Below are positions 46,638 to 55,659 of a stretch of 64,000 nucleotides of DNA, piece by piece. A program made the translations under genes and the position numbers. The DNA comes from Caldisericia bacterium. GTDB taxonomy: Bacteria > Caldisericota > Caldisericia > B22-G15. How positions within the stretch are numbered: position 1 is the first letter of the stretch; each line of letters opens with the position of its first letter. The DNA lies in assembly GCA_030018355.1 (NCBI GenBank), contig JASEFN010000002.1, positions 110,699-174,698 on the forward strand, in the 5' to 3' direction. The notes under the pieces are model-generated. The model did not search any database, was not told the origin of the DNA, and saw only the letters and a list, made by a program, of their open reading frames with translations.

Positions 46638-47774
46638 ATGGAAAAAAGATTTTTAACTCCTGGAAAATTTAAAGGATTAAAGAGACTCGCAGATGAGAGT
46701 GGTAGATTTAGAATGCTTGCAATAGACCAAAGAGGCTCTTTAAGAAAAATGCTTTCAAAGGCAACTGGGAAAGATACAAAAGAGATAAAATATGAAGATA
46801 TGGCTTTAGCAAAAAGACTTGTTATAGAGTATCTTTCTCCATATTTTTCTGCAACTTTAACTGATCCGCAATATGGACTTCCCGAAGGAATAAAATTCCT
46901 TGATAGAGATTCAGCACTTCTTCTTGCAATTGAGGAGAGTGGAACAAAAGAGGGAGGATATAAGAATAGAGAAAAATTAACGCCTATTCTTGAAGGTTGG
47001 AGTGTTGAGAAAATTAAAAGAGCAGGAGCAGATGCTGTGAAACTTCTTTTATATTATAGACCTGATTCTTCACCAGAAATAAAAGAACATCAAGAGAACA
47101 TCGTAAGAATGGTTGGTAATGAAGCAAAAAGATTAGATTTTCCATTTGTTTTAGAGCCGATGAGTTATCCATTTAAAGATGATGAGGTTGAAAATGAAAC
47201 AAATTTTATTAGAAGAAAACCAGAAATTGTATTAAAAACAGTTGAAGAATTTTCAAAAGAAGAGTATGGAGTTGATATTTTAAAACTTGAATTTCCAGTA
47301 GATTTAAAATTTGTAGATGATTTTTCATGGGGAGCTTTTGATGGAAAGGAGAGAGACGCTGTTTTTACAATTGATGATGCATATGAATTTTGTGAATCAA
47401 TAACAGAAACTTCCCGTGTTCCTTGGGTTATTTTATCAGCAGGAGTAGATATTGAAGAGTTTTTAATTAATGTTGAAATTGCAAGTGAGTCTGGAGCAAG
47501 TGGTTTTCTAGCGGGAAGAGCGGTTTGGAAAGAATTTACAAAATTTTTCCCCGATTCATCAAGTATGAGTTTGTGGCTTAAGACTACTGGTGTTGAAAGA
47601 TATTATAAACTTGTTGATGCATCAGCAAAGGCTGTGCCTTTCTTTGAGCATCCATATTTTGAAAGTTTCGCAAATATAAGAATTGAAGATGAGGGCGAGA
47701 GTTGGTATTTAAAATATAAAGATTTTAAAGGTGAAGACTCAAAAGAGATTAAAAAAGGAAAGGAAGAATATTAA
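46638..47774 (+). CDS. Tagatose-1,6-bisphosphate aldolase-like class I aldolase
   Basis: A 378-residue LacD-like aldolase. It shows MLAIDQRGSLRKML at the start, the YFSATLTDPQYGLPEG segment, KRAGADAVKLLLYYRP with the likely Schiff-base Lys, and PWVILSAGVDIEEF. LacD enzymes cleave tagatose-1,6-bisphosphate; many relatives act on other sugar phosphates. Two ATG codons are adjacent; the second is 7 nt after AGGAGG and is preferred, though 46635 is possible. It follows iorB by about 20 nt and is closed by a hairpin. Confidence 0.85.
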   Translation: MEKRFLTPGKFKGLKRLADESGRFRMLAIDQRGSLRKMLSKATGKDTKEIKYEDMALAKRLVIEYLSPYFSATLTDPQYGLPEGIKFLDRDSALLLAIEESGTKEGGYKNREKLTPILEGWSVEKIKRAGADAVKLLLYYRPDSSPEIKEHQENIVRMVGNEAKRLDFPFVLEPMSYPFKDDEVENETNFIRRKPEIVLKTVEEFSKEEYGVDILKLEFPVDLKFVDDFSWGAFDGKERDAVFTIDDAYEFCESITETSRVPWVILSAGVDIEEFLINVEIASESGASGFLAGRAVWKEFTKFFPDSSSMSLWLKTTGVERYYKLVDASAKAVPFFEHPYFESFANIRIEDEGESWYLKYKDFKGEDSKEIKKGKEEY

Positions 47775-47786
47775 AGAAAAAAGAGA

Positions 47787-47817
47787 TTAAGGGAGGTGTA
47801 TTTAGCACCTCCCTTAA
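47787..47817. terminator. Bidirectional hairpin after aldolase gene
   Basis: TTAAGGGAGGTG (47787-47798) and CACCTCCCTTAA (47806-47817) form a perfect 12-bp stem around a 7-nt loop. T/A-rich flanks on both sides suit termination from either strand. It ends the aldolase transcript and could also end the small minus-strand ORF. Confidence 0.75.
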
Positions 47818-47858
47818 TTGTGATTTATTTATTAACACCTAAATTTTAAAATTGTATA

Positions 47859-47903
47859 TTATTCAGCCTGATCATTTGTGACTATAAATTTCTTTTCTGT
47901 CAT
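47859..47903 (-). CDS. Candidate 14-residue small ORF with strong Shine-Dalgarno
   Basis: On the minus strand AAGGGAGGT precedes an ATG by 5 nt, and the frame encodes MTEKKFIVTNDQAE then TAA. It lies alone between the aldolase gene and the livJ promoter, with the hairpin downstream of it. It might be a true microprotein, a leader, or the surviving 5' end of a lost gene. No homologue is known to me. Confidence 0.35.
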   Translation of the reverse strand: MTEKKFIVTNDQAE

Positions 47904-47982
47904 AAAATACCTCCCTTAAATTATAAAAATTAATCTACATCACACAAACAATGATATTTTTTCTTTTTTTCCATATAAAATA

Positions 47983-48010
47983 TTGACAATAAGATTTTCT
48001 ATGATAATAT
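47983..48010 (+). promoter_or_regulatory. Promoter of liv operon
   Basis: TTGACA (47983-47988) and TAATAT (48005-48010) with a 16-nt spacer, 32 nt before the livJ start. An alternative TATAAT begins 3 nt further on with a 19-nt spacer. Confidence 0.7.
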
Positions 48011-48042
48011 AATTAATTTAATACCTAAGTAAGGAGGGCACC

Positions 48043-49188
48043 ATGAAGAGGTTAACTTTAATTTTAGTAGTTTTAATGTTATTAGTAGGTATTGCAAGTT
48101 TTAACTCTGCTTGCAAACCAAAACCACAGGTTCAAGGAGAGATTAAAATCGGTGGAGTTGGACCAATTTCAGGTGAGGCTGCAACATTTGGTCTTTCAAC
48201 AAGAGAAGGTGAAGAGTTAGCAGTTGAGGAATGGAATGCAAAGGGTGGAGTTTTAGGTAAAAAAATCAAACTCATTTTTGAAGATGATAAAGGTGATCCA
48301 ACAGAAGCAGCAACAGTTTATACAAAATTAATTGAACAAGACAAAGTTGTTGGGATTGTTGGAACAGTAATGAGCAAATGTTCTCTTGCTGGTGCGCCAA
48401 TTGCTCAAGCCAAAGGTGTTCCAATGATTTCACCAACATCTACAAATCCAAAAGTTACAGAAGTTGGTGATTACATTTTTAGAGCATGCTTTATTGACCC
48501 ATTCCAAGGAACAGTCGGTGCTAATTTTGCTTATAACGATTTAGGAGTTAGAAAAGCAGGATGCATTTTTGATATCGGAAACGATTATACAAAAGGTTTA
48601 GCAGAATTCTTTAGAGATCAATTTATAAAACTTGGAGGTCAAATTGTTGGATTTGAATCACATCCAACAGGAGCAACAGATTTTAAGGCACAATTAACAA
48701 ATCTTATTAAAGCAGGAGCAGAACTTATTTACATCTCTGATTATTACAATGATGCAGGACTAATTATGAAGCAAGCAAGAGAACTTGGTTTTAAGGGCTA
48801 TTTCTTAGGTGGTGATGGTTGGGATTCTCCAAAGTTAGTTGAGATTGGTGGTCAAGCAGTGGAAGGTGGTTTCTTCACTAACCACTTCTCAAAAGATGAC
48901 CAAAGACCAGAAGTTCAAGAATTTGTAAAGAAATATAGAGAAAAATATGGAAAAGATCCAGATGCTTTAGCCGCTCTTGCTTATGACGCAATGAATATTA
49001 TGCTTACAGCCATTCAAACCGCTGGATCAACTGATGGTGCAAAGATAAGAGATGCAATGAAGAGTCTTACATTTAAGGGTGTTTCTGGTGTAATTAAATT
49101 TGATGAAAAGAGAAACCCAGTAAAGTCAGCAGTTATTATTGAAATTAAAAATGGCCAACAAGTTTATAAGACAACTGTAAATCCATAA
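48043..49188 (+). CDS. livJ: Branched-chain amino acid ABC transporter substrate-binding protein
   Basis: A 381-residue solute-binding protein. An N-terminal signal with a lipoprotein-like Cys at residue 24 (FNSAC; the -3 residue is Asn, which is unusual for a lipobox) is followed by the type I periplasmic fold: IKIGGVGPISGEAATFG, a GGVLGKKIKLIFEDDKGDP segment, and later GGDGWDSPKLVEI. Peptides or amino acids (Leu, Ile, Val) are the likely ligands. Shine-Dalgarno AAGGAGGGCACC is strong. It heads livJHMGF; a hairpin after it likely sets its higher expression. Confidence 0.93.
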   Translation: MKRLTLILVVLMLLVGIASFNSACKPKPQVQGEIKIGGVGPISGEAATFGLSTREGEELAVEEWNAKGGVLGKKIKLIFEDDKGDPTEAATVYTKLIEQDKVVGIVGTVMSKCSLAGAPIAQAKGVPMISPTSTNPKVTEVGDYIFRACFIDPFQGTVGANFAYNDLGVRKAGCIFDIGNDYTKGLAEFFRDQFIKLGGQIVGFESHPTGATDFKAQLTNLIKAGAELIYISDYYNDAGLIMKQARELGFKGYFLGGDGWDSPKLVEIGGQAVEGGFFTNHFSKDDQRPEVQEFVKKYREKYGKDPDALAALAYDAMNIMLTAIQTAGSTDGAKIRDAMKSLTFKGVSGVIKFDEKRNPVKSAVIIEIKNGQQVYKTTVNP

Positions 49189-49202
49189 AATTTATTTAGA
49201 TT

Positions 49203-49228
49203 AGGAGGGGCAAGAAGCCCCTCCTTTT
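49203..49228 (+). terminator. Intra-operon hairpin between livJ and livH
   Basis: AGGAGGGGC (49203-49211) and GCCCCTCCT (49217-49225) form a perfect 9-bp stem with a 5-nt loop followed by TTT. It lies between the binding protein and the permease genes, where partial termination commonly yields excess binding protein. Confidence 0.8.
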
Positions 49229-49241
49229 ATTAAGGAGAGTT

Positions 49242-50150
49242 ATGGAAAAGATATTTAATTTACAACAGTTAATTAATGGAATTCAACTTGGAAGCATTTA
49301 TGCATTAATTTCTCTTGGTTATACAATGGTATATGGTATAGTAAGGCTCATTAACTTTGCGCATGGCGACTTTTTTATGATTGGAGCATTTGCAGCATAT
49401 TTCACTGTTGTTCTTTCTTCAGCCAAAGGATTAAATATTCCAGTTTTTCTCGTTTTTCTTATAAGTATGGCCTCAGGAGCAGGAGTTGCAGCACTTGCAA
49501 ATCAAGTTGCATATAAACCTTTAAGATATAAACCAAGGCTCTCTGCTTTAATTACAGCAATTGGAGTTTCTATGTTTATTGAGTATATTTTTTCTGCTCT
49601 TCCATTTATTGGGCCATCATATAGGGCTTTTCCTAATAATCAATTAATAAAAAGTAAAATATTTGAATTTGGAACATTTACATTATCGAATTATGCTATT
49701 ATTGATGTCCTTGTAAGTATTGGTTTAATGTTGTTTTTAACCTACCTTGTTAAATATACAAAAGTTGGAAAAGCAATGAGAGCAGTTTCTCAAGATAAAG
49801 ATGCAGCAAAACTTATGGGAATTGATATTGAAAAAATAATAATGATAACATTTATTGTTGGTGGAGCATTTGCAGGAGCAGCAGGAATTTTAACTGGAAT
49901 TTCATATCCAAGAATTTTTCCATATATGGGAATTCTTCCAGGTCTTAAGGCTTTTATTGCAGCAGTTTTGGGTGGTATTGGAAATATCCCAGGTGCAATG
50001 CTTGGAAGTTATATAATGGGCATATCAGAAACTTTTGCTACTTCATACAATTCACTTCTTGGCGAAGGTATTGCATTTGCAATTTTAATTATTGTATTGA
50101 TCTTTAGACCTCAAGGACTTCTTGGTGAAACAATTGCAGAAAAGGTTTAG
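49242..50150 (+). CDS. livH: Branched-chain amino acid ABC transporter permease LivH
   Basis: A 302-residue inner-membrane permease with about eight helices. It has LINGIQLGSIYALISLGYTMVYGIVRLINFAHGDFFMIGAF, the family's opening signature, and the coupling segment MRAVSQDKDAAKLMGIDIEKIIMITF. It forms the translocation channel with LivM. Confidence 0.95.
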   Translation: MEKIFNLQQLINGIQLGSIYALISLGYTMVYGIVRLINFAHGDFFMIGAFAAYFTVVLSSAKGLNIPVFLVFLISMASGAGVAALANQVAYKPLRYKPRLSALITAIGVSMFIEYIFSALPFIGPSYRAFPNNQLIKSKIFEFGTFTLSNYAIIDVLVSIGLMLFLTYLVKYTKVGKAMRAVSQDKDAAKLMGIDIEKIIMITFIVGGAFAGAAGILTGISYPRIFPYMGILPGLKAFIAAVLGGIGNIPGAMLGSYIMGISETFATSYNSLLGEGIAFAILIIVLIFRPQGLLGETIAEKV

Positions 50151-50159
50151 GAGGATAGA

Positions 50160-51161
50160 ATGAGACTTTCAAGAAATCTCAAATTAATTTTTTATGCCTT
50201 GATTTTTTATCTTTTTATTTTTTTAACTCATAGATTTCAAATTTTAATAAATGATTATCTTCTTCATATAATAAATGTTTCACTTATATATGTTATTCTT
50301 ACTGTTAGTTTGAATTTAATTAATGGTTTTACAGGTCAATTTTCAATAGGACATATGGGTTTTGCAGCAGTTGGTGCATATATTTCAGGAATTTTAACAA
50401 CTCTTATATGGAAAATTCAACCTAATAGTATATATAATTATATACTTTTTATAATTGCAATGATAATTGGTGGAATAAGTGCTATGGTAATAGGATATCT
50501 TATTGGACTTCCAACCTTAAGATTAAGAGGAGACTATCTTGCAATTGTTACTCTCGGATTTGGTGAAATAATAAGAACAATTATTAATAATGTCGATTAT
50601 GTTGGTGGTCCAAGAGGTCTTCTTGGTATTCCAAAATTTTCGAACTTTACAATAATTTTTGTAATAACATTAATTTCAGTAATAGTAATGAGAAATATTG
50701 TTTATTCAACACATGGAAGAGCATTTAAATCAATCAGAGAAGATCAAATTGCTTCAGAACTTGTTGGTGTAAATACCACAAAATACAAAGTTATGATATT
50801 TACAATTGGTTCATTTTTTGCTGGAATTGCTGGTGCTCTTCTTTGTCATCTTCTTCAAATTGCACATCCAACTCAATTTGGATTTATGGGTACAATTTTA
50901 GTTCTTGTTATGGTCTATGCTGGTGGAATGGGAAGTATTTCTGGTTCAATAATTGCAGCGTTTGGCTTAACATTTATGTCTGAAGGATTGAGGCTTGTTT
51001 TAAGACAACTTGATGAGATGACACCAACAATATCAATTGGAATTGAATGGAGAATGGTAGTTTATTCTTTACTATTAATTCTAATAATGCTTTTTAGAAC
51101 AGAAGGTCTTATGGGGAAAAGAGAGTTAAAAATTCTTGTACCAGAAGAGGAGGAGAGATAA
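50160..51161 (+). CDS. livM: Branched-chain amino acid ABC transporter permease LivM
   Basis: A 333-residue permease with about nine helices. It shows the LNLINGFTGQFSIGHMGFAAVGAYISGIL signature, and the GRAFKSIREDQIASELVGVNTTKYKVMIFTIGSFFAGIAGAL coupling segment. It pairs with LivH; Shine-Dalgarno AGGAGGATAGA precedes the ATG. Its end overlaps the alternative upstream start of livG. Confidence 0.95.
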   Translation: MRLSRNLKLIFYALIFYLFIFLTHRFQILINDYLLHIINVSLIYVILTVSLNLINGFTGQFSIGHMGFAAVGAYISGILTTLIWKIQPNSIYNYILFIIAMIIGGISAMVIGYLIGLPTLRLRGDYLAIVTLGFGEIIRTIINNVDYVGGPRGLLGIPKFSNFTIIFVITLISVIVMRNIVYSTHGRAFKSIREDQIASELVGVNTTKYKVMIFTIGSFFAGIAGALLCHLLQIAHPTQFGFMGTILVLVMVYAGGMGSISGSIIAAFGLTFMSEGLRLVLRQLDEMTPTISIGIEWRMVVYSLLLILIMLFRTEGLMGKRELKILVPEEEER

Positions 51162-51162
51162 A

Positions 51163-51936
51163 ATGGACATAGTTCTTTCGCTTAAAAATGTAACTCATTA
51201 CTTTGGTGGTTTAAGAGCAGTTAGCAATTTTAATCTTGATTTACCTAAAGGTGCATTATGGGGTTTAATTGGGCCAAACGGTGCTGGAAAAACAACAATA
51301 TTTAACTTAATAACTGGTGTATATACACCAACTCAAGGAAAGATAATTTTTGAAAATGAGGATATAACAGGTTTAAAATCTCATTTAATAATTGAAAAAG
51401 GAATTGCAAGAACATTTCAAAATTTAAGAATTTTTAATGAACTTACAGTACTCGATAATATTAGAGTTGCGAGGCACTTTAGAACTAATTATTCAATTTT
51501 TGATTCTATACTTAGAACCAGAAAATATTTTGAAGAAGAAAAAAGAATAAAAGAAGAAGCACTAGAATTACTTGAATTATTTGGCTTAAAACACAGAGCA
51601 AATGATTTAGCAAAACACTTACCTTATGGTGAATTGAGAAAACTTGAAATTGCAAGAGCACTTGCAACAAAACCAAAACTACTTCTTCTTGATGAACCAG
51701 CAGCAGGTATGAATCCAAAAGAGGTTGGAACGCTTATGGAATTAATTCATTCAATAAGAGATACATTTAAAGTTACAATTCTTCTTGTTGAACATCAAAT
51801 GAGAGTTGTAATGGGAATTTGTGAAAGAATTAAAGTTATGGATTTTGGTGAAACAATTGCTGAAGGTACTCCAGATGAAATAAAAAATGATAAAAGAGTA
51901 ATTGAGGCTTACCTTGGAAGCGAAGGAGGAAGATAA
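51163..51936 (+). CDS. livG: Branched-chain amino acid ABC transporter ATP-binding protein LivG
   Basis: A 257-residue ABC ATPase. Walker A GPNGAGKT is at residues 37-44, an IARTFQNLRIFNELTVLDNI Q-loop follows, then signature LPYGELRKLEIARALA, Walker B LLLLDEPAAGMNP, and the switch His in LVEHQM. The ATG at 51163 follows GAGGAGGAGA; an earlier ATG at 51136 lies within livM and is less likely. Only one nt separates it from livF. Confidence 0.95.
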   Translation: MDIVLSLKNVTHYFGGLRAVSNFNLDLPKGALWGLIGPNGAGKTTIFNLITGVYTPTQGKIIFENEDITGLKSHLIIEKGIARTFQNLRIFNELTVLDNIRVARHFRTNYSIFDSILRTRKYFEEEKRIKEEALELLELFGLKHRANDLAKHLPYGELRKLEIARALATKPKLLLLDEPAAGMNPKEVGTLMELIHSIRDTFKVTILLVEHQMRVVMGICERIKVMDFGETIAEGTPDEIKNDKRVIEAYLGSEGGR

Positions 51937-51937
51937 G

Positions 51938-52642
51938 ATGCTTGAAGTTGTAAATCTTGAAGTAAGTTATGGAGCAATAAAAGCACTTAAAGGAATATCA
52001 TTTAAAGTTAAACCAGGAGAAATTGTAACACTTATTGGAGCAAATGGTGCTGGAAAAACAACCACTTTAAGAACAATAAGTGGATTAATTAAACCTTCAA
52101 AAGGAAAAATATATTTTAAAGGTCAAGATATCACAAATCTTGACGCACATAAAATTGTTGAACTTGGAATCTCACATGTCCCTGAGGGAAGAAGAGTTTT
52201 TGCAACATTAACAGTTATGGAAAATCTTGAACTTGCTGCATGGACAATTAAGGATAAAAAAATAAGAAATGAGAGATTTGATATGGTTTTTGAAATTTTT
52301 CCAAGACTTAAAGAGAGAAGAAAACAACTTGCAGGAACTCTCTCAGGTGGTGAACAACAAATGCTATCTGTTGCAAGAGCATTAATGATTGGTGGAGATA
52401 TTATGCTTCTTGATGAACCATCAATGGGTCTTGCTCCAATTCTTGTTGATGAAATTTTTGATATTCTTGAAAAAATAAATAAACAGGGAACAACAATTTT
52501 ACTTGTTGAGCAAAATGCAAGAAAAGCACTTAATCTGGCTAATTATGCTTATGTTCTTGAAGTTGGAACAATTGCTCTTGAAGGAGATGCAAAAGAATTG
52601 CTTAATGATCCACGAGTAAAAGAGGCATACCTTGGAGGATAG
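51938..52642 (+). CDS. livF: Branched-chain amino acid ABC transporter ATP-binding protein LivF
   Basis: A 234-residue ABC ATPase. Walker A GANGAGKT is at 34-41, then a HVPEGRRVFATLTVMENL Q-loop, signature LSGGEQQMLSVARALM, Walker B IMLLDEPSMGLAP, and LVEQNARKAL. With LivG it powers uptake. The ATG at 51938 follows GGAGGAAGATAAG. It ends convergent with the transglutaminase-like gene, with no clear hairpin between them. Confidence 0.95.
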   Translation: MLEVVNLEVSYGAIKALKGISFKVKPGEIVTLIGANGAGKTTTLRTISGLIKPSKGKIYFKGQDITNLDAHKIVELGISHVPEGRRVFATLTVMENLELAAWTIKDKKIRNERFDMVFEIFPRLKERRKQLAGTLSGGEQQMLSVARALMIGGDIMLLDEPSMGLAPILVDEIFDILEKINKQGTTILLVEQNARKALNLANYAYVLEVGTIALEGDAKELLNDPRVKEAYLGG

Positions 52643-52646
52643 GAAT

Positions 52647-53864
52647 TCATATAGAAAAATTTTCGAGAACTAAACCTTCTCCAGGCTCATATAAATCTAT
52701 TAACTCTCTTTCTTTGTATAAATAAATTCTTAATTTAAAAAACTTTTTATTATCTTTTTCAGAAAATTTTTTTGTATCAATTTTAATTAAAATAGAGCCT
52801 TCACCAAAATTAAAAAATAAATTTTTTATAAAAATATCACCAACTTTTTTCTCATTTAAACCATCTAATATAATAATAGAAATTGATTTATTGGTATAGT
52901 TAAACAAAGACCACCTCATTTTTATTTTTAAAAAATAAAAAGAGTCAATTTTAACACCACTTATTCCTGTTATTGTTATATTTTCTTTTAAATATTTATC
53001 ATTAAGAATCTCTTCATATGGATATATTGACTCAAAATAATTTTTATTTTTTTTGAAATCCAATCTTACACCAGCATGAAAAGATTGTAATGTTGTAAGA
53101 TTTCTCACCTCTTTTTCGTAATATCCATTATATTTATCAAAATAACCATAAGTTGGGTCTAAATTTATCCATTTTCCGCCTACAAAAGATTCAACAAATG
53201 TGTGATCAACTGGAAAACCAGATGCAAAAATAAGTCGTGATGGAATTCCCAAACTTCTTAATAAAGAAAGAAGAACAATAGATCTTTCTGAACATACTCC
53301 ATAAATTGAACCCTCTTTTTCAAATTTTTCAATATAATAATAATCTGGATAATCACCAGTAAAAGTAACATTAATTCCTGAGGCAAAAACTTTCATAACG
53401 AAATTTAATATCTCTTTTGAGGTTTCAAAATCATCATCCTTTTTTAATTTTTCAACAAAATATTTTATTTTTTCATTATATGGGTGAATTCCACCTTCTT
53501 TTTCAAGAAGCGGGGTTGTAATTCCATATTCAAAATTATATCCAACAATGTAAGGTATTAAATCTTTATTAGTAGTATTAAAATGGAAATTTTTAACAGT
53601 TCCAATAATTATTTTTAATTCATAAGGTCTAAAATAGTGAACAAAAGTTAATTTTCCAGTATAAACTCCTTGTAAAGAATTTGTTTTTATTTTCAGTTTT
53701 AAAAAAATTTCTCTTTTTGGAAGAACTCCATCAATATGATAATATCCATTTTCATAAATTGGTTTTATCCAGTTAAATTTATTATTTTCTCTTTCTCTTT
53801 CACCCATTGCCCACTCAATTATTTCTATATTTGCATTAAGAGGATTTTCAATCTTTATCTTCAA
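52647..53864 (-). CDS. Transglutaminase-like protein with probable upstream membrane segment
   Basis: A 405-residue protein from TTG 53864. The transglutaminase-like domain has a Cys-His-Asp triad in VCSERS (about residue 184), DHTFVES (about 219) and NLDPTYG (about 235). A beta-rich region sits on each side. The frame stays open about 75 codons further upstream to an in-frame TGA near 54096, and this stretch encodes a basic start and a Tyr/Leu/Phe-rich membrane helix. No canonical start codon lies there, so the true start may be a rare ATT or ATA codon, or a small frameshift could exist. A peptide cross-linking or protease-like activity outside the membrane is inferred from the family. Confidence 0.8.
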   Translation of the reverse strand: MKIKIENPLNANIEIIEWAMGERERENNKFNWIKPIYENGYYHIDGVLPKREIFLKLKIKTNSLQGVYTGKLTFVHYFRPYELKIIIGTVKNFHFNTTNKDLIPYIVGYNFEYGITTPLLEKEGGIHPYNEKIKYFVEKLKKDDDFETSKEILNFVMKVFASGINVTFTGDYPDYYYIEKFEKEGSIYGVCSERSIVLLSLLRSLGIPSRLIFASGFPVDHTFVESFVGGKWINLDPTYGYFDKYNGYYEKEVRNLTTLQSFHAGVRLDFKKNKNYFESIYPYEEILNDKYLKENITITGISGVKIDSFYFLKIKMRWSLFNYTNKSISIIILDGLNEKKVGDIFIKNLFFNFGEGSILIKIDTKKFSEKDNKKFFKLRIYLYKERELIDLYEPGEGLVLENFSI

Positions 53865-54079
53865 ATTAAAACTGTAATCTCTCTCGAAATAAAGTTTATC
53901 TATTATTTCAAATTCACTATCTATTTTATAATAGTGAATAATTGGAAATGGTAATTCTTGAGGATTGCCTAAAAGTGATAAAAAGTAAATATAATTATAA
54001 TATATGAGCCATATAAAAAATAGAGATATAAATAAAAATAGATAACTCTTAAAGTATTTTTTAATGTGTCTTTTTATCT

Positions 54080-54790
54080 TTAAATATTTTTCAATAACTT
54101 TTCAAATTCCTCTAACCTCTCGTTTATAACCTTAACTTTAACTTCTTTAATCAAGGAAGTAGCGATAGAAAAATCTCCAACATAATAGGAAAAATGAGCA
54201 TCTGAAGATATAAAAATTTTTACATTATATTTTTCACAAAGATATAACATATCTTTGTAATAATTAATCCAGATCTCTCCTCTTTTAAGAACATTGTTAT
54301 TTAATTCTAAAAATTTGCCCAAATCAGATGCTGCTTTAACTACCTCTTCAAGATTTATAGGATATGGAAAATATGGATCACCTGGATGAGCAACTCCTTT
54401 TATATAACTTTTTTTAAGAGCCCTTATCATACTTTTCGTATTTTTCTCTTTCGAATTTGAAGAGTATGGAGTTTGGTTATGAAATGCAATTATATTGAAA
54501 TCTAAATTTTTTAAAATTGATTCAGGAAGATCAACATCTCCCTCATCAGAAATTATATTTAATTCAACACCTGTAAAAATTTTTATACCATCAATATATT
54601 CAGGAAGATATCTAGAAGCAAGCATCTTAAAATATTCTATACTTGGACTATCTGGTCTAAATGGTCCATGATCTGTTATACAAATTCCTTTTAAACCAAC
54701 TTTTTTGGCCTGATTAACATTTTCAATTAATGTTGAGAAAGCATGACCTGTTAAAATTGTGTGAGTATGGGCATCAACTTCGATTTTCAT
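54080..54790 (-). CDS. PHP-domain phosphatase (YcdX type)
   Basis: A 236-residue metal-dependent phosphoesterase. The first metal motif DAHTHT, then ITDHGP, GVELNI, IIAFHNQTPYS, GVAHPGDPYFPY, and a closing SSDAHF supply the PHP metal site residues. The YcdX branch usually cleaves small phosphate substrates; the true substrate is unknown. It overlaps YitT by 4 nt and follows in the same operon. Confidence 0.87.
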   Translation of the reverse strand: MKIEVDAHTHTILTGHAFSTLIENVNQAKKVGLKGICITDHGPFRPDSPSIEYFKMLASRYLPEYIDGIKIFTGVELNIISDEGDVDLPESILKNLDFNIIAFHNQTPYSSNSKEKNTKSMIRALKKSYIKGVAHPGDPYFPYPINLEEVVKAASDLGKFLELNNNVLKRGEIWINYYKDMLYLCEKYNVKIFISSDAHFSYYVGDFSIATSLIKEVKVKVINERLEEFEKLLKNI

Positions 54791-55659
54791 CTTTTAGATT
54801 CCTCAATTGGAATAAATCCTTCACCCAATACTTCTCTTGCATCACCAATAATTACAAATGCTTTTGGATCTTCTTCATGAATTATTTCTTTTAATTTTGA
54901 AATCTCTCTTTGATGAACCACACAAAGAAGTGCTTTCTTTTCAACACCTGTATATGCACCTGTAACCGAGAGTTCAGTTACTCCTCTTTCAAGTTCATCC
55001 ATAATTCTTATTTTAATTTTGTCAACTGCATTTGAAATTATAAATACAGTTTTTGCTGTTAAAAAACCTTCTTGAACTGCATCTACTACTTTTGAAGAAA
55101 TAAAAAGAGAAAGCATTCCATAAAGTGAATATTCAAGTGCTTTAAAAACAATTCCTGCAATAAGCACTATGGTTGTGTCAAGAATGAACATTGATGTCCC
55201 AAAAGAGAGACCTGTATAACTATAAATAATTTGACCTAAAAGATCAGTGCCACCAGTACTACCCCAGTTTTTAAAGACAATTCCTACTCCAATGCCAACA
55301 AGTACTCCACCATAAATTGCCGCAAGAAGTGGATTTGATGTTAGAGAAGAGAAATAAATTGAGAAAAAATCAATAAAAAATGAAGATGTTATAACTCCAA
55401 AAAGAGTCAATCCTATAAAATTAAAACCCCATTTTTTACCAGCAATTATAAATAGTGGAAGATTTAGAATAAAATACATTGTTCCAACTGGAAAGCCTAT
55501 TAAGTGATAAATTATGATTGATAAACCAGAAAATCCACCTGGTGCAATTTTATTTGGTGATAAAAATAAAACAATACCAAAGGCTTGTATTATTGATCCT
55601 AAAGTTATTCCTAATAATCTTTTAATTAATTTCTTTATTGGTGTTTTTATCTTTTTCAT
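54787..55659 (-). CDS. YitT-family membrane protein (DUF161/DUF2179)
   Basis: A 290-residue protein with five to six N-terminal hydrophobic segments (about 10-205) and a cytoplasmic DUF2179 domain (about 210-285). The membrane part has the glycine-rich SPNKIAPGGFSGLSIIIYHLIGFPVGTMYFILNLPLFI typical of the family, then the VGIGVGIVFKNWGSTGGTDLLGQI segment. Function is unknown. Its start lies inside the end of prfB (38-nt overlap). Confidence 0.92.
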   Translation of the reverse strand: MKKIKTPIKKLIKRLLGITLGSIIQAFGIVLFLSPNKIAPGGFSGLSIIIYHLIGFPVGTMYFILNLPLFIIAGKKWGFNFIGLTLFGVITSSFFIDFFSIYFSSLTSNPLLAAIYGGVLVGIGVGIVFKNWGSTGGTDLLGQIIYSYTGLSFGTSMFILDTTIVLIAGIVFKALEYSLYGMLSLFISSKVVDAVQEGFLTAKTVFIISNAVDKIKIRIMDELERGVTELSVTGAYTGVEKKALLCVVHQREISKLKEIIHEEDPKAFVIIGDAREVLGEGFIPIEESKR

